From positions 1-56,186 of the forward strand of contig CAJNCV010000013.1 in the NCBI GenBank assembly GCA_905221385.1: a DNA stretch of 56,186 nucleotides, given 5' to 3'. The DNA comes from a bacterium (GTDB taxonomy: Bacteria > Bacillota > Bacilli > Lactobacillales > Streptococcaceae). Below, one piece after another: positions 27,883 to 38,109 of this stretch (the first letter of the stretch is position 1; each line of letters starts with the position of its first letter). The translations under genes and the position numbers were made by a program. The notes under the pieces are model-generated. The model was not told the DNA's origin, did not search any database, and worked only from the letters and a program-made list of their open reading frames with translations.

Positions 27883-30384
27883 TTATTTTACAACAATATT
27901 GACCAGTTTGTTAGGTACCGCAATCACTTTTATGATTTCCTTACCGTCAATTTCAGCTTTGACTTTTTCATCCGCTAGAGCAATATCTTGCAATTCTTCG
28001 CGTGACAAGTCTTTCGCGACCATGAGTTTAGCACGGACTTTCCCTTTAATTTGGACGACTATTTCGATTTCGTCTTCAACTAATTTACTTTCGTCCCATG
28101 TTGGCCAAGCTACGTAAGAGATGGACTCACCTGTTGCTGCAACTGTTTGCCAGAGTTCTTCTGCCAAGTGAGGTGCAAATGGGGCAATCAATTGGATAAA
28201 GCCTTTGGCATAGTCTACATAGAGTTTGTCTTCCTTGTTGGCAGCGTTGACAAAGACCATGAGTTGGGCAATGGCTGTGTTGAATTTCATGGATTCGATT
28301 TGCTCAGTGACAGCTTTGACTGTTTCATTGTAAACCTTGTCAAGAGCACCATTGTTTTCCGTAACGATTTCTTTACTTGTAATCAAACGGTAAACACGGT
28401 CAAGGAATTTACGGCTTCCTTCCAAACCTTCTTCAGACCAAGCGATTGAGGCATCGAGTGGCCCCATGAACATTTCATAGACACGAAGGGTATCGGTACC
28501 GTATTGTTCCACCACGTCGTCTGGATTGACAACGTTCTTGAGGGATTTAGACATCTTGGCTGGTGCTTGCTCCAACTCTTCCCCTGTTTCCACATGGAAG
28601 AAGGATCCGGCACGTTTTTCAACCTTGTCAGTCGCTACAAGAGCTCCACGGTGGTCACGGTAGCTTGTTCCCAAAATCATTCCTTGGTTAAAGAGTTTTT
28701 GGAATGGTTCTTTGGTTGGAACAACACCGAGGTCATAGAGGAATTTGTGCCAGAAACGAGCATAAAGTAAGTGAAGAACGGCATGCTCCGCACCACCTAC
28801 ATAGATATCTACTGGCAACCATTGTTTGAGGAGATCCTCGTCAGCCAATTTATCAGTATTGTGTGGGTCAATATAACGGAGGTAGTACCAGCTTGAACCA
28901 GCCCATTGTGGCATGGTATTCGTTTCACGACGACCTTTAACACCATCTTCACGAGTCACTTCAAGCCAGTCGGTCAAGTTAGCCAATGGACTCTCCCCAG
29001 TACCTGAAGGGCGAATGTCCTTGGTTACTGGCAGAACAAGTGGCAATTCACTTTCTGGAACAGCTGTTGAAGTCCCATCTTCCCAATGAATGATTGGAAT
29101 TGGCTCACCCCAGTAACGTTGACGGCTAAAGAGCCAGTCACGGAGACGGTAGGTGACTTTTTCTTGACCGTAGCCTTTTTCTTCCAACCAAGCCACAATC
29201 TTAGCAATAGCGTCTTCTTTGTTAAGGCCATCTAGGAAGTCTGAATTGACATGAAAACCATCTTCAGTATAGGCAGCTTCTTCAACGTTTCCACCTTCCA
29301 GCACTTCTACGATTGGAAGACCAAACTGTTTAGCAAATTCCCAGTCACGCTCATCGTGGGCAGGTACGGCCATAACAGCACCTGTACCGTAGCTTGCAAG
29401 AACATAGTCGGCAATCCAGATTGGAATTTCCTTGCCATTGACAGGGTTGATGGCATAAGCACCCGTCCAAACCCCTGTTTTTTCCTTGGCAAGGTCTGTA
29501 CGAGCCAAGTCTGACTTGAGGCTAGCTTGGTGTTTGTAGTTTGCAACTGCATCAGCTTGCTCTGGACTTGTGATGGCATCTACTAGTTCATGCTCAGGAG
29601 CCAAGACTGTGAAGGTCGCACCGAAAAGAGTATCAGGACGAGTAGTAAAGACGGTAAATTCCTTGTCAATCCCTTTCACTTTGAAAGTTACATTGGCACC
29701 AGTGGATTTGCCAATCCAGTTGCGTTGCATATCCTTAATAGACTCTGGCCAATCCAACTCATCCAAATCATTAAGCAAGCGCTCTGCATAGGCCGTGATT
29801 TTAAGCATCCATTGGCGCATTGGTTTGCGGACAACGGGATAGCCACCACGCTCAGAAGTTCCATCAGGAAGCACTTCTTCGTTGGCAATGGCCGTTCCCA
29901 ATTCTTCCACCCAGTTTACTGGTACTTCCGCTTCATAGGCCAAGCCTTTTTCGTAAAGCTTGGTGAAGATCCATTGCGTCCACTTGTAGTAGTTTGGATC
30001 TGTTGTATTGACTTCACGGTCCCAGTCGTAAGAGAATCCAAGCGCATTGATTTGGCGTTTGAAGTTAGCAATGTTTTCTGCTGTGAATTCCGCTGGGTCA
30101 TTCCCTGTATCCATAGCATATTGCTCTGCAGGCAATCCAAAGGAATCCCATCCCATTGGGTGAAGGACATTGTAGCCTTGCGCACGTTTGAAACGGCTAA
30201 GGATATCTGTCGCTGTATAGCCTTCTGGGTGTCCTACGTGCAGACCCGCTGCAGATGGGTAAGGGAACATGTCAAGCGCATAAAACTTCGGTTTTGAAGC
30301 ATCTGTTCCTGTCTTAAAGGTGTGATGGTCAGCCCAGTATTTTTGCCACTTAGACTCGATTTCTTTATGATCGTAAAAACTCAT
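27883..30384 (-). CDS. leuS: Leucyl-tRNA synthetase
   Basis: Class I aminoacyl-tRNA synthetase, 833 aa. The HIGH-type motif is [12 protein letters not shown] (about 41-52) and KMSKS is at about 608-612. The editing domain (CP1) occupies about 225-415, with the TTRPDTLFG motif near 245. Five codons upstream are open, but the GGAGAGAG ribosome site lies in them and serves the Met of [10 protein letters not shown]. Monocistronic, with an extended -10 promoter. Confidence 0.97.
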   Translation of the reverse strand: MSFYDHKEIESKWQKYWADHHTFKTGTDASKPKFYALDMFPYPSAAGLHVGHPEGYTATDILSRFKRAQGYNVLHPMGWDSFGLPAEQYAMDTGNDPAEFTAENIANFKRQINALGFSYDWDREVNTTDPNYYKWTQWIFTKLYEKGLAYEAEVPVNWVEELGTAIANEEVLPDGTSERGGYPVVRKPMRQWMLKITAYAERLLNDLDELDWPESIKDMQRNWIGKSTGANVTFKVKGIDKEFTVFTTRPDTLFGATFTVLAPEHELVDAITSPEQADAVANYKHQASLKSDLARTDLAKEKTGVWTGAYAINPVNGKEIPIWIADYVLASYGTGAVMAVPAHDERDWEFAKQFGLPIVEVLEGGNVEEAAYTEDGFHVNSDFLDGLNKEDAIAKIVAWLEEKGYGQEKVTYRLRDWLFSRQRYWGEPIPIIHWEDGTSTAVPESELPLVLPVTKDIRPSGTGESPLANLTDWLEVTREDGVKGRRETNTMPQWAGSSWYYLRYIDPHNTDKLADEDLLKQWLPVDIYVGGAEHAVLHLLYARFWHKFLYDLGVVPTKEPFQKLFNQGMILGTSYRDHRGALVATDKVEKRAGSFFHVETGEELEQAPAKMSKSLKNVVNPDDVVEQYGTDTLRVYEMFMGPLDASIAWSEEGLEGSRKFLDRVYRLITSKEIVTENNGALDKVYNETVKAVTEQIESMKFNTAIAQLMVFVNAANKEDKLYVDYAKGFIQLIAPFAPHLAEELWQTVAATGESISYVAWPTWDESKLVEDEIEIVVQIKGKVRAKLMVAKDLSREELQDIALADEKVKAEIDGKEIIKVIAVPNKLVNIVVK

Positions 30385-30414
30385 AGCGTCTCTCTCCAAT
30401 TTTGTGATGTTACT

Positions 30415-30423
30415 ATTATACCA
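30415..30423 (-). promoter_or_regulatory. leuS promoter
   Basis: Extended -10 TGGTATAAT on the minus strand with a weak TTTCAA -35 16 bp further up, 30 bp from the start codon. No T-box leader is visible: the leader is too short. Confidence 0.6.
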
Positions 30424-30518
30424 TTTTTGAGGGAATTTGAAAGACGAGAAATGCTCTTTTAGACTTGGATAACAAGAAATACTGAGTCGCCAATCTAACT
30501 TATTTAACAGTAAAAAAA

Positions 30519-30539
30519 TTAGCTCCTAATCGGAGCTAA
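30519..30539 (-). terminator. Terminator of the phosphatase gene
   Basis: Perfect eight-base arms TTAGCTCC/GGAGCTAA with a five-base loop and seven T on the minus strand. Confidence 0.9.
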
Positions 30540-30545
30540 CTTCTA

Positions 30546-31238
30546 TCAATTTTTTATTTCTTCCATCTTCTCACGTCCCAGTTCTCGATAGCTACGGTCA
30601 CCGACGATTTCAACAGTAAACTGGCCGTTCTCGTATTCTAGGATGGTCACACTGCCATTATCCAGACCATGCGGATGCATGCCATTGATCAGATAAACAA
30701 TGGTACCAATCGTCATTCCATGGCTCACAACGAGGGCATTACCCCCACCTTGTTCTTCCATTTCTTTAGCAATCGCTTCAAAGCCTTCCTTGATTCGACC
30801 ACTGAGTTTTTCCCAACCTTCAGCCCAGCCTGCAGTATCAACCTCAACTAGACCTTCTGCTAGCTCTGCATAGGACAACTGATGAACATGGTCTACATTG
30901 AAAATTCTCGGAATCAATCCCATAAAGAGATCCCCATCATAGGCCCCATCAAAACTACCAAAGCACCACTCTCTGATGCGCTTGTCCATGCGGTAAGGGA
31001 TTTTTCCCTGCAGGCCAAGTTCTTCTAGGATAATTCCCATGGTTTGAATAGTCCGCCCTGAATCACTGGAATAAGCGCGATCAAACTGCAAGCCAGACTC
31101 TCTCAAGCCAATTCCCAGTTCATGGATTCCCAACTCACCTTCTGCAGTCAGAGGTGTATCACTCCATCCTTGAGCACGTCCAATGGTGTTAAACATCGTT
31201 TTCCCATGACGGACCAAGTACAATCTTACTTTAGACAT
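30546..31238 (-). CDS. Histidine phosphatase (phosphoglycerate-mutase family)
   Basis: 230-aa enzyme of the histidine phosphatase superfamily. The catalytic RHG motif is in YLVRHGKTMFN (about residues 6-16), the second His in LVVSHGMTIG (about 172), with the acid in REWCFGSFDG. Likely a broad phosphatase rather than glycolytic mutase. The frame is open 13 codons upstream, but GGAGGATGG precedes the Met of MSKVRLYLVRHG, and the extended -10 overlaps the longer version, so the shorter start is used. Confidence 0.88.
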   Translation of the reverse strand: MSKVRLYLVRHGKTMFNTIGRAQGWSDTPLTAEGELGIHELGIGLRESGLQFDRAYSSDSGRTIQTMGIILEELGLQGKIPYRMDKRIREWCFGSFDGAYDGDLFMGLIPRIFNVDHVHQLSYAELAEGLVEVDTAGWAEGWEKLSGRIKEGFEAIAKEMEEQGGGNALVVSHGMTIGTIVYLINGMHPHGLDNGSVTILEYENGQFTVEIVGDRSYRELGREKMEEIKN

Positions 31239-31260
31239 TTTCCATCCTCCATTTTCTTCT

Positions 31261-31269
31261 ATTATATCA
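31261..31269 (-). promoter_or_regulatory. Promoter of the phosphatase gene
   Basis: Extended -10 TGATATAAT on the minus strand; initiation would fall about 16 nt before the chosen start codon. Confidence 0.6.
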
Positions 31270-31325
31270 TGGATCAAAGAAATATTCGGCTTTCAAAAGC
31301 AAAGCCAACATTTGTAAATTATCCA

Positions 31326-31419
31326 AAAGAAAAGCTACCCTCATGGTAGCTTTCCTAGGAGATTATTATGAAAAAGTTTAGGATTTCTATTAAATAAAGT
31401 TAGGAGGTCTTTATTTAAT
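31326..31419 (-). ncRNA. CiaR-dependent small RNA (csRNA family), copy D
   Basis: About 94 nt, with the same 5' hairpin and ACCTCCTAA loop as copies B and C, a linker containing TTTTTCATAATAATCTCC, and a different terminator (AAAGCTACC/GGGTAGCTTT, then TTTT after one C). Located between the DUF711 gene and the phosphatase gene. Confidence 0.87.
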
Positions 31420-31425
31420 GATTAT

Positions 31426-31458
31426 AGTATACACAGTCATCCTTAAACCCAACTTAAA
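31426..31458 (-). promoter_or_regulatory. CiaR-type promoter of csRNA copy D
   Basis: Perfect TTTAAG-N5-TTTAAG (31453-31458 and 31442-31447), a 10-bp gap, then TATACT (31426-31431); the best match to the CiaR consensus in the window. Confidence 0.9.
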
Positions 31459-31474
31459 TCCTCTCTCTTTTTTA

Positions 31475-32812
31475 TTAATTTTTAAAACTATGGATAGGAG
31501 CAGGAATTTGACCTCCACGAGTGATGAAATCAACAGACGAAGCCCCGTTGACTTTCATAACTGGAGCTGTTCCTAGCAAACCACCAAACTCAATCATATC
31601 GCCTTCTTTGCCCTTTGGAATGATACGGACGGCCGTTGTCTTCATGTTAATGACACCAATTGCCGCCTCATCCGCAATCATAGCTGCAATGGTTTCAGCA
31701 GGCGTATCTTCTGGAATGGCAATCATATCCAACCCAACAGAACAGATAGCCGTCATGGCTTCTAGTTTTTCTAAATTCAGAGAGCCATCTTGCACTGCAG
31801 CAATCATCCCCTCATCTTCAGAGACAGGGATAAAAGCACCTGACAAGCCACCGACCTGGTTACAAGCCATCACTCCGCCCTTTTTAACTTGGTCATTCAA
31901 AAGAGCGAGGGCAGCCGTCGTTCCATGCGTACCAACTGTTTCTAGACCCATTTCCTCAAGGACACGTGCCACAGAATCACCAACCGCAGGAGTAGGTGCC
32001 AAACTTAGGTCGACAATTCCAAAGTCAACACCAAGGCGTTCACTCGCCATTTGCCCAACCAATTGACCGATACGAGTAATCTTGAAGGCTGTTTTCTTGA
32101 CTGTTTCCGCTACTACATCAAAGCTCTGTCCACGAACTTTTTCTAAGGCACGCTTGACAACTCCCGGACCCGAAACCCCGACATTGATGATAACATCTGC
32201 TTCACCGACACCGTGGAAGGCTCCCGCCATAAAAGGATTATCCTCAACAGCATTAGCAAATACGACCAACTTGGCAGCTCCCATATCCGATAAGCTCGCT
32301 GTTTCCTTGATGATGCGTCCCATATCTGCGACCGCAGTCATGTTGATGCCTGACTTGGTTGAGCCGATATTGACAGACGAACAAACCTTGTCTGTCTCAG
32401 CTAGAGCTCGCGGGATAGAATTGATGAGGATTTCATCTCCTTTTTGGTAGCCTTTTTGTACCAAGGCCGAAAAACCACCGATAAAGTCAACACCAATCTC
32501 CTTGGCAGCCTTGTCAAGTGCCCTTGCCAAAACGACATAGTCCGTCGCATCAGTTGCCGCCCCAATCAATGAAATCGGAGTCACCGATACTCGTTTATTG
32601 ACAATAGGAATCCCAAGTTCTGCAGCAATTTCATCTCCTACAGCCACTAGATTTGCAGCTTTAGTTGTGATTTTTTGGTAAATTTTTTCAGCAGCACGTT
32701 CGATGTCTGGATCAATACAGTCCAAAAGGGAGATCCCCATGGTGATGGTCCTTATATCGAAGTTCTGCTCCTCAATCATGGCAATGGTTTCCGTAACTTG
32801 TCTAATATCCAT
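31475..32812 (-). CDS. UPF0210 (DUF711/PFL) family protein
   Basis: 445-aa conserved cytoplasmic protein related to glycyl-radical-enzyme folds but of unknown activity. Conserved segments include [24 protein letters not shown] at the N-terminus, [13 protein letters not shown], and [17 protein letters not shown]; it lacks the C-terminal glycyl-radical signature. It is always paired with the small ACT-domain gene, here 9 bp upstream, implying an amino-acid-responsive role. Confidence 0.9.
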   Translation of the reverse strand: MDIRQVTETIAMIEEQNFDIRTITMGISLLDCIDPDIERAAEKIYQKITTKAANLVAVGDEIAAELGIPIVNKRVSVTPISLIGAATDATDYVVLARALDKAAKEIGVDFIGGFSALVQKGYQKGDEILINSIPRALAETDKVCSSVNIGSTKSGINMTAVADMGRIIKETASLSDMGAAKLVVFANAVEDNPFMAGAFHGVGEADVIINVGVSGPGVVKRALEKVRGQSFDVVAETVKKTAFKITRIGQLVGQMASERLGVDFGIVDLSLAPTPAVGDSVARVLEEMGLETVGTHGTTAALALLNDQVKKGGVMACNQVGGLSGAFIPVSEDEGMIAAVQDGSLNLEKLEAMTAICSVGLDMIAIPEDTPAETIAAMIADEAAIGVINMKTTAVRIIPKGKEGDMIEFGGLLGTAPVMKVNGASSVDFITRGGQIPAPIHSFKN

Positions 32813-32821
32813 GATGACCTC

Positions 32822-33088
32822 CTAGATATTGTACATAGCATCAAAAATCGCTGCACTTTGAATATTGATTTTGACATTCAAGGTCTGACCGAAAGTTTCA
32901 AACTCATTTCTGAGAGAGGTAAAATCTTGTTTTTCATCACTTGATACGACTGCCATCATGGTGAAATACTCATCCAGTACTGTTTGAGAAATATCATCAA
33001 TATTCAAACCCAACTCTGCAATCTTCGTAGACACACCTGCAACAATCCCAGCCTTGTCCTTACCAACCACTGTAATAATAGCCTTCAT
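32822..33088 (-). CDS. ACT-domain protein (UPF0237)
   Basis: 88-residue stand-alone ACT domain: MKAIITVVGKDKAGIVAGVS forms the first strand, loop and helix, and MMAVVSSDEKQDF the following strand. ACT domains bind amino acids and act as regulatory subunits. An extended -10 TGCTATACT (33149-33157) about 60 bp upstream drives the ACT-DUF711 pair. Confidence 0.92.
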   Translation of the reverse strand: MKAIITVVGKDKAGIVAGVSTKIAELGLNIDDISQTVLDEYFTMMAVVSSDEKQDFTSLRNEFETFGQTLNVKINIQSAAIFDAMYNI

Positions 33089-33174
33089 TCTTATACCCCA
33101 TTTCTACGATTTTAGAAAACCTGAACGTTTTTGATTTTCTTTTTTCCTAGTATAGCATATTTCCATAGAAAATA

Positions 33175-33233
33175 CTAAAAAACGCCTGCTTACGAAGTTG
33201 TTCTTAAGAAAAAAACAATTTCGTAAACAAGCG
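33175..33233 (-). terminator. Terminator of the ribosomal-protein supercluster
   Basis: Twenty-base arms (33214-33233 and 33183-33202) with three G-U-type mismatches and an 11-base loop, followed by T6 on the minus strand. It lies about 120 bp after rplQ, beyond the L17DE element. Confidence 0.85.
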
Positions 33234-33239
33234 TCTACC

Positions 33240-33340
33240 CTATCAAATGATGATGAGTGTTCCCGCTAGGACCGAAGTCCCAGCGGTAGACCAGAGCTAG
33301 ACTAAGAGCACAAGACTCCATCATCATAACACTCAACAAA
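33240..33340 (-). ncRNA. L17 downstream element (L17DE) RNA
   Basis: Structured RNA in the 3' UTR of rplQ. On the minus strand a long-range GAGTGTT/AACACTC pairing (33328-33334 with 33255-33261) encloses a strong hairpin CGCTgGGAC-ttcg-GTCCtAGCG (33264-33285). Position and host match the L17DE motif described in Lactobacillales; function unknown, probably 3'-end stability or control of the operon. ATGATGATG and CATCATCAT outside the main pairing could form a competing helix. Confidence 0.65.
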
Positions 33341-33350
33341 ATTGATGATT

Positions 33351-33737
33351 TTATACTAATTCGATGATCGCCATTGGCGCTGCATCACCACGACGTGGTT
33401 CAGTTTTAAGGATACGAGTGTATCCACCGTTACGTTCAGCATAACGAGGTGCGATTTCTGAGAACAATTTTTGAAGTGCTGTAGTAGAAGTGTACTTATC
33501 AGTTGCTTCATCATAGTTTTCAGATGCGATTTCATTACGTACGAAAGCAGCTGCTTGACGACGTGCATGCAAATCACCACGTTTACCTAGAGTAATCATT
33601 TTTTCAACAGTTTTACGGATTTCTTTAGCACGAGCTTCAGTTGTCACGATTGATTCGTTGATCAAAAGGTCAGTTGTCAAATCGCGAAGCATTGCTTTAC
33701 GTTGTGAGCTAGTGCGTCCTAGTTTACGGTAAGCCAT
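33351..33737 (-). CDS. rplQ: 50S ribosomal protein L17
   Basis: 128 aa; starts [20 protein letters not shown], the L17 signature, and sits near the peptide exit side of the large subunit. Last gene of the alpha operon, 11 bp after rpoA, followed by the L17DE RNA. Confidence 0.98.
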   Translation of the reverse strand: MAYRKLGRTSSQRKAMLRDLTTDLLINESIVTTEARAKEIRKTVEKMITLGKRGDLHARRQAAAFVRNEIASENYDEATDKYTSTTALQKLFSEIAPRYAERNGGYTRILKTEPRRGDAAPMAIIELV

Positions 33738-33748
33738 GTATTCCTCCT

Positions 33749-34684
33749 TTATTTATCTTTTAATCCAAGACCCAAGTCAATGAGTTTGAGTTTCACTTCT
33801 TCCAAACTCTTGCGTCCAAGATTTCGTACTTTCATCATCTCTGCTTCAGATTTTTCTGTCAAATCATGCACAGTGTTGATACCGGCACGTTTCAAACAGT
33901 TGTATGAACGCACAGACAAGTCCAGTTCCTCAATCGTACGATCCAAAATACGATCGTCAGATTCAGTATCAGCTTCTTTCATCACCTCAGTTGACTTAGC
34001 AATCTCAGTAAGATTTGTAAACAAATCAAGATGTTCTGTCAAGATACGTGCTGAAAGCCCTAAAGCATCTTCTGGAATAATTGTTCCATTAGTCAAGATT
34101 TCAAGGGTTAATTTGTCAAAACCATCGTTGCTACCTACACGAGCAGGCTCTACTTGATAGTTGACTTTTGTAACTGGTGTATAAATAGAATCTACAGCAA
34201 GTGTTCCAACTGGTGCATTATCTTTTTTGTTTTCATCAGCAGGTACATATCCACGACCACTGTTAACAGTCATTGTCGCTTTTAGGGAAGACCCTTCACC
34301 GATTGTAAAGAGATAATGATCTGGATTTACAATTTCAATATCACTGTCAGTCAAAATGTCTCCAGCTGTAATTTCAGCAGGGCCTTCAACGTCAAGTTCA
34401 ATGATTTTTTCATCTTCAACGTATGATTTCACTGCAATCCCTTTAATGTTCAGAATGATTTGCATCACGTCTTCACGAACACCTGGAACTGTGTCAAACT
34501 CATGCAAGACACCTTCAATGTTGATAGATGTCACTGCTGCTCCTGGTAGAGAAGCTAGTAGTACACGACGAAGAGAGTTACCAAGAGTTGTACCGTAGCC
34601 ACGTTCAAGTGGTTCGATTACAAACTTGCCATAATCTTTATTTTCATCAATTTTTGTTATATTTGGTTTTTCAAACTCGATCAT
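33749..34684 (-). CDS. rpoA: RNA polymerase alpha subunit
   Basis: 311 aa. The N-terminal assembly domain (about 1-225, with [28 protein letters not shown]) dimerises and binds beta/beta'; the C-terminal domain (about 245-311, [14 protein letters not shown] and [13 protein letters not shown]) binds UP elements and activators. It lies between rpsK and rplQ as in other firmicutes. Confidence 0.98.
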   Translation of the reverse strand: MIEFEKPNITKIDENKDYGKFVIEPLERGYGTTLGNSLRRVLLASLPGAAVTSINIEGVLHEFDTVPGVREDVMQIILNIKGIAVKSYVEDEKIIELDVEGPAEITAGDILTDSDIEIVNPDHYLFTIGEGSSLKATMTVNSGRGYVPADENKKDNAPVGTLAVDSIYTPVTKVNYQVEPARVGSNDGFDKLTLEILTNGTIIPEDALGLSARILTEHLDLFTNLTEIAKSTEVMKEADTESDDRILDRTIEELDLSVRSYNCLKRAGINTVHDLTEKSEAEMMKVRNLGRKSLEEVKLKLIDLGLGLKDK

Positions 34685-34726
34685 TTAGTTACTCCCTCTT
34701 AAACGAAAAGCAGTGTAATGCAATGA

Positions 34727-35110
34727 TTATACACGGCGACGTTTTGGAGGACGAGCACCATTGTGTGGCACTGGAGTCACATCACGAATTGCTGTTACTT
34801 CAAGACCAGCGGCAGCAAGCGCACGAATAGCTGACTCACGACCAGAACCTGGACCTTTTACAGTAACTTCAACTGATTTAAGACCGTGTTCTTGTGCAGA
34901 TTTAGCAGCAGCTTCAGAAGCCATTTGAGCAGCGAATGGTGTAGATTTACGAGAACCTTTGAAACCAAGAGCACCAGCTGATGACCAAGAAATTGCGTTA
35001 CCATGCACATCAGTAATCATAACAATAGTGTTATTAAATGTAGCGTGAATATGAGCAATACCAGATTCGATATTCTTTTTCACACGACGTTTACGTGTTG
35101 GTTTAGCCAA
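34727..35110 (-). CDS. rpsK: 30S ribosomal protein S11
   Basis: 127 aa with the S11 signature in [22 protein letters not shown] and the basic C-terminus [10 protein letters not shown]; binds 16S rRNA on the platform. 17 bp after rpsM in the alpha operon. Confidence 0.98.
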   Translation of the reverse strand: MAKPTRKRRVKKNIESGIAHIHATFNNTIVMITDVHGNAISWSSAGALGFKGSRKSTPFAAQMASEAAAKSAQEHGLKSVEVTVKGPGSGRESAIRALAAAGLEVTAIRDVTPVPHNGARPPKRRRV

Positions 35111-35127
35111 GACTTTTACCTCCTATA

Positions 35128-35493
35128 TTATTTTTTCTTACCAGCAATCGCAACAGCTTTACCTTTACGAGTGCGAGCGTTGTTTTTAGTGTTTTGTCCA
35201 CGGACAGGAAGTCCACGACGGTGACGGATACCACGGTAAGAACCGATTTCCATCAAACGTTTGATGTTCAAGTTTACTTCACGACGAAGATCACCTTCAA
35301 CTTTGATTGCATCCACTTCACGACGGATAGCATCTTCTTGATCTGATGTCAAATCTTTGACACGGATGTCTTCTGAGATTCCAGCCGCAGCCAAAATTTT
35401 CTTAGAAGTTGGAAGTCCGATACCATACACATAAGTAAGTGAAACGACTACACGTTTGTCATTTGGAATGTCAACTCCAGCAATACGAGCCAT
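35128..35493 (-). CDS. rpsM: 30S ribosomal protein S13
   Basis: 121 aa; [26 protein letters not shown] and [19 protein letters not shown] are diagnostic. Head protein contacting P-site tRNA. It follows rpmJ by 17 bp. Confidence 0.98.
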   Translation of the reverse strand: MARIAGVDIPNDKRVVVSLTYVYGIGLPTSKKILAAAGISEDIRVKDLTSDQEDAIRREVDAIKVEGDLRREVNLNIKRLMEIGSYRGIRHRRGLPVRGQNTKNNARTRKGKAVAIAGKKK

Positions 35494-35510
35494 GTTTTCT
35501 CCTTTCTATC

Positions 35511-35627
35511 TTATCCTTGACGTTGTTTGTGTTTTGGATTTGCTGGGCAAATTACCATAACACGACCATTACGACGAATTACTTTACAGTATTCGCAAAT
35601 TGGTTTGACCGATGGTCTTACTTTCAT
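35511..35627 (-). CDS. rpmJ: 50S ribosomal protein L36
   Basis: 38-aa zinc-ribbon protein: starts [19 protein letters not shown] and ends NPKHKQRQG, with C11, C14, C27 and H33 as zinc ligands (the C+ form). Ribosome site GGAGGG eight bases upstream. It sits between infA and rpsM, the usual place. Confidence 0.97.
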
Positions 35628-35651
35628 TTCTTATCCCTCCAAGTTTTTCGA

Positions 35652-35870
35652 TTATTTAAAGCGGTAAGTGATACGTCCACGTGTCAAGTCATATGGACTC
35701 ATTTCGACAGTAACACGATCTCCCGCTAAAATACGAATATAGTTTTTACGAATTTTACCAGAAACTGTTGCTAAAATCTGATGTCCATTTTCAAGCTCAA
35801 CCGTAAACATTGCGTTAGGCATTGTATCGACTACTTTGCCTTCAACTTCAATCACATCGTCTTTTGCCAC
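35652..35870 (-). CDS. infA: Translation initiation factor IF-1 (GTG start)
   Basis: 72 aa, single S1/OB fold: [20 protein letters not shown] and RGRITYRFK at the end. It occupies the A site of the 30S subunit during initiation. The frame is open 18 codons further, but a strong GGAGGTG lies there and serves a GTG codon, giving the exact family length and N-terminus. Confidence 0.97.
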   Translation of the reverse strand: MAKDDVIEVEGKVVDTMPNAMFTVELENGHQILATVSGKIRKNYIRILAGDRVTVEMSPYDLTRGRITYRFK

Positions 35871-35943
35871 GCAAAAGCACCTCCATAAATTTCGATTTGA
35901 TGCCTCTGAAAACAGAGACAACAATTATAAGTCAGACTATCTC

Positions 35944-35972
35944 AGTATAACATTTGTAGCGATTTTTTGCAA
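35944..35972 (-). promoter_or_regulatory. Internal promoter upstream of infA
   Basis: TTGCAA (35967-35972), 17-bp spacer, TATACT (35944-35949) on the minus strand: near-consensus sigma-A promoter inside the ribosomal cluster, with a roughly 65-nt leader to infA. It would allow infA-rpmJ-rpsM-rpsK-rpoA-rplQ to be expressed independently of the S10/spc promoters. Confidence 0.7.
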
Positions 35973-35986
35973 GTGTGAAAAACGCT

Positions 35987-36625
35987 TTATTTCAAATTTG
36001 TCAATACTTTTTCGATGTCCTTGAACACATCATTGATATCTTGATTTCCTTCGATATCGTGGACCAAACCTTTAGCACGGTAGTGTGCAATAATGGGTTC
36101 ACCTTGGGCGATATTGACATCCAAACGACGCTTAACTGTCTCAGGTTTGTCATCTTCGCGTTGGTAGTAATCTTCTTCTTTGTAGTCAGCTGGTGGGTTA
36201 AAAACTTTATGGAAGGTTTCACCTGTTTTGCGGTGGATGATACGGCCACTCAAACGTTCCAAGAGAGAGCCTGGATTCACTTCGATGTTGATCACACCTT
36301 CCAGTTCGATACCAAGTTCAGCCAATGTTTTGTCCAAGGCATGCGCTTGTTCAATCGTACGTGGGTAACCATCCAACAAGAAACCTGTTGCCTTGATATC
36401 GTCCTGTGAAAGGCGTTCTTTAACAATTCCATTTGTAACTTCATCCGGAACCAACTCACCTTTGTCAATGTATGACTTTGCAAGTACACCCATTTCAGTT
36501 TGATTTGCCATAGCAGCACGGAACATATCTCCAGTTGAAATGTGTGCCACGTGAAATTGTTCCACAATTTTAGCTGCTTGCGTTCCCTTACCTGCTCCAG
36601 GTAAGCCCATAATCAAAAGATTCAT
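35987..36625 (-). CDS. adk: Adenylate kinase
   Basis: 212 aa; P-loop [10 protein letters not shown] (about 7-16), AMP-binding [10 protein letters not shown] (about 84-93) and a LID region (about 125-160) with [12 protein letters not shown] lacking the four zinc cysteines of Bacillus enzymes. Balances ADP/ATP/AMP. Sits between secY and infA as in Bacillus, but after a 160-bp gap. Confidence 0.97.
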   Translation of the reverse strand: MNLLIMGLPGAGKGTQAAKIVEQFHVAHISTGDMFRAAMANQTEMGVLAKSYIDKGELVPDEVTNGIVKERLSQDDIKATGFLLDGYPRTIEQAHALDKTLAELGIELEGVINIEVNPGSLLERLSGRIIHRKTGETFHKVFNPPADYKEEDYYQREDDKPETVKRRLDVNIAQGEPIIAHYRAKGLVHDIEGNQDINDVFKDIEKVLTNLK

Positions 36626-36786
36626 GATAGGATCTCCTTATTTTGTATTTAAATAGAAGCAGAAAACTTATTTCAACCCCTATTTAAAAACAAAATAGAA
36701 GAGGGGAGACGAAAATCTCTCTGATAGATAGACCTTCATACTCCACTCTCTGAGCCATCTTATTCTCTATTGAACAAGATTTGCTT
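36626..36786 (-). other. adk-secY intergenic region
   Basis: 161 bp with no gene. GAATAGAAGC near the secY end and GCTTCTATT near the adk end are inverted and could form a long-range stem; an internal promoter is possible but no clean -35/-10 pair was seen. Confidence 0.4.
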
Positions 36787-38097
36787 CTATTCTGTTGTAT
36801 TCATGAAACCGACATATTTTCGTTTCAATAGATAACCTTCCAACTGTTTGATTCCCTCAATTCCTGTCGAAATGATAATCAAAAGACTAGTTCCCCCAAA
36901 AGCAACGGCTTCTGAAAGTCCAAAAACATCTTTTGCTACAATTGGCATGATGGAAATGACTCCTAGGAAAAGGGAGCCAACGGTCGCAAGGCGACGAAGA
37001 AGTTTTGACATAAACTCTTCAGTACCTTTACCTGGGCGAACACCATGGATATAGGCTCCACTCTTTTGTAAATTCTCTGCTGTTTTTTCAGGATTTATTT
37101 GTACAAATGTATAAAAGAAAGTAAAGAAAATAATCAAGAGAGCATAGGTAAAGATACCACTAATGGTTGTTGTCGCAAGAAGCGACTGGGCTGTTCGTAC
37201 CCAAGATGCATTGTAACCCATGGCACTTACAAATTGGAAGATGGCTGCTGGCGCAGCTGTAATCGAACTTGCAAAGATAACTGGGATAACACCCGCAGGA
37301 TTGACCTTCAAAGGAAGATAAGAGCTTGATGGAGCACCTTGAGCAAGTTTTGTATATTGAATTGGAATTTTATATTCTGCTTGCTGTACATAAGTTGTAA
37401 AATAGATAATCAACAAAACAGCGACGACTAGGATAGCGACAAAGATTATAGACGAATTCAAACGACTACTTGGAACATTGACAAAATAGTCAACATAGAT
37501 GCTATGAATCATCTCTGGGATTGAGGCTACAATCCCTGCAAAGATAATCATAGAAACTCCATTACCATATCCTTTATCAGTAATTTGTTCCCCTAGCCAA
37601 GTCACAATCATACTTCCAGCAGTAAGAATGATACCAATCGTAATAAAAACTTGTGGTGTAAGGTCAGTTGTCAATAATTTTGCACCCGAAAGAGTGTTAA
37701 AACCAGCTGTAATACCCACTGATTGCACAAAAGCAAGTACAAGCGCAATATAGCGAGTCGCTTGGTTCAATTTTCTTCGACCTACTTCTCCTTGTTTGCC
37801 CCATTCTACAAACTTCGGTAAAATATCCATTTGTAACAATTGGACAACGATAGAAGCAGTGATGTACGGACTTACACCAAGTGCAAAAACGGAGAAGTTC
37901 TTCATGGCATTCCCTGAAACAAGACTAAGCATGTTTAAGAAAGATAAACCACTGAGAGCTTCTAAACTTTTTGCATTCACCCCCGGAACAGTAATACTAG
38001 TCCCAACACGGAAAACAAGAATGACAAAAATCGTAAAGAGAATTTTTGATCGAACTTGTTTAACCTTGAGAGCCTCTTTTAATAATTTAAAAAACAT
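36787..38097 (-). CDS. secY: Protein translocase subunit SecY
   Basis: 436 aa channel protein with ten transmembrane helices; SITVPGVNA in the plug region, ALGVSPYITASI and QLEGYLLKRKYVGF near the C-terminus are conserved. Forms the SecYEG pore with SecE and SecG. 12 bp after rplO. Confidence 0.98.
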   Translation of the reverse strand: MFFKLLKEALKVKQVRSKILFTIFVILVFRVGTSITVPGVNAKSLEALSGLSFLNMLSLVSGNAMKNFSVFALGVSPYITASIVVQLLQMDILPKFVEWGKQGEVGRRKLNQATRYIALVLAFVQSVGITAGFNTLSGAKLLTTDLTPQVFITIGIILTAGSMIVTWLGEQITDKGYGNGVSMIIFAGIVASIPEMIHSIYVDYFVNVPSSRLNSSIIFVAILVVAVLLIIYFTTYVQQAEYKIPIQYTKLAQGAPSSSYLPLKVNPAGVIPVIFASSITAAPAAIFQFVSAMGYNASWVRTAQSLLATTTISGIFTYALLIIFFTFFYTFVQINPEKTAENLQKSGAYIHGVRPGKGTEEFMSKLLRRLATVGSLFLGVISIMPIVAKDVFGLSEAVAFGGTSLLIIISTGIEGIKQLEGYLLKRKYVGFMNTTE

Positions 38098-38109
38098 AGG
38101 TCACCTCTC

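Noticed and set aside
29590..30297. Long plus-strand ORF opposite leuS
   Set aside because: It is a shadow frame of a fully conserved leuS; no ribosome site and no recognisable domains.
30385..30420. T-box leader for leuS
   Set aside because: The promoter is about 30 bp from the start codon, leaving no room for a specifier loop and antiterminator.
31521..32450. Two plus-strand ORFs rich in Ser/Thr/Ala opposite the DUF711 gene
   Set aside because: They mirror the codon bias of the minus-strand gene and have no start signals.
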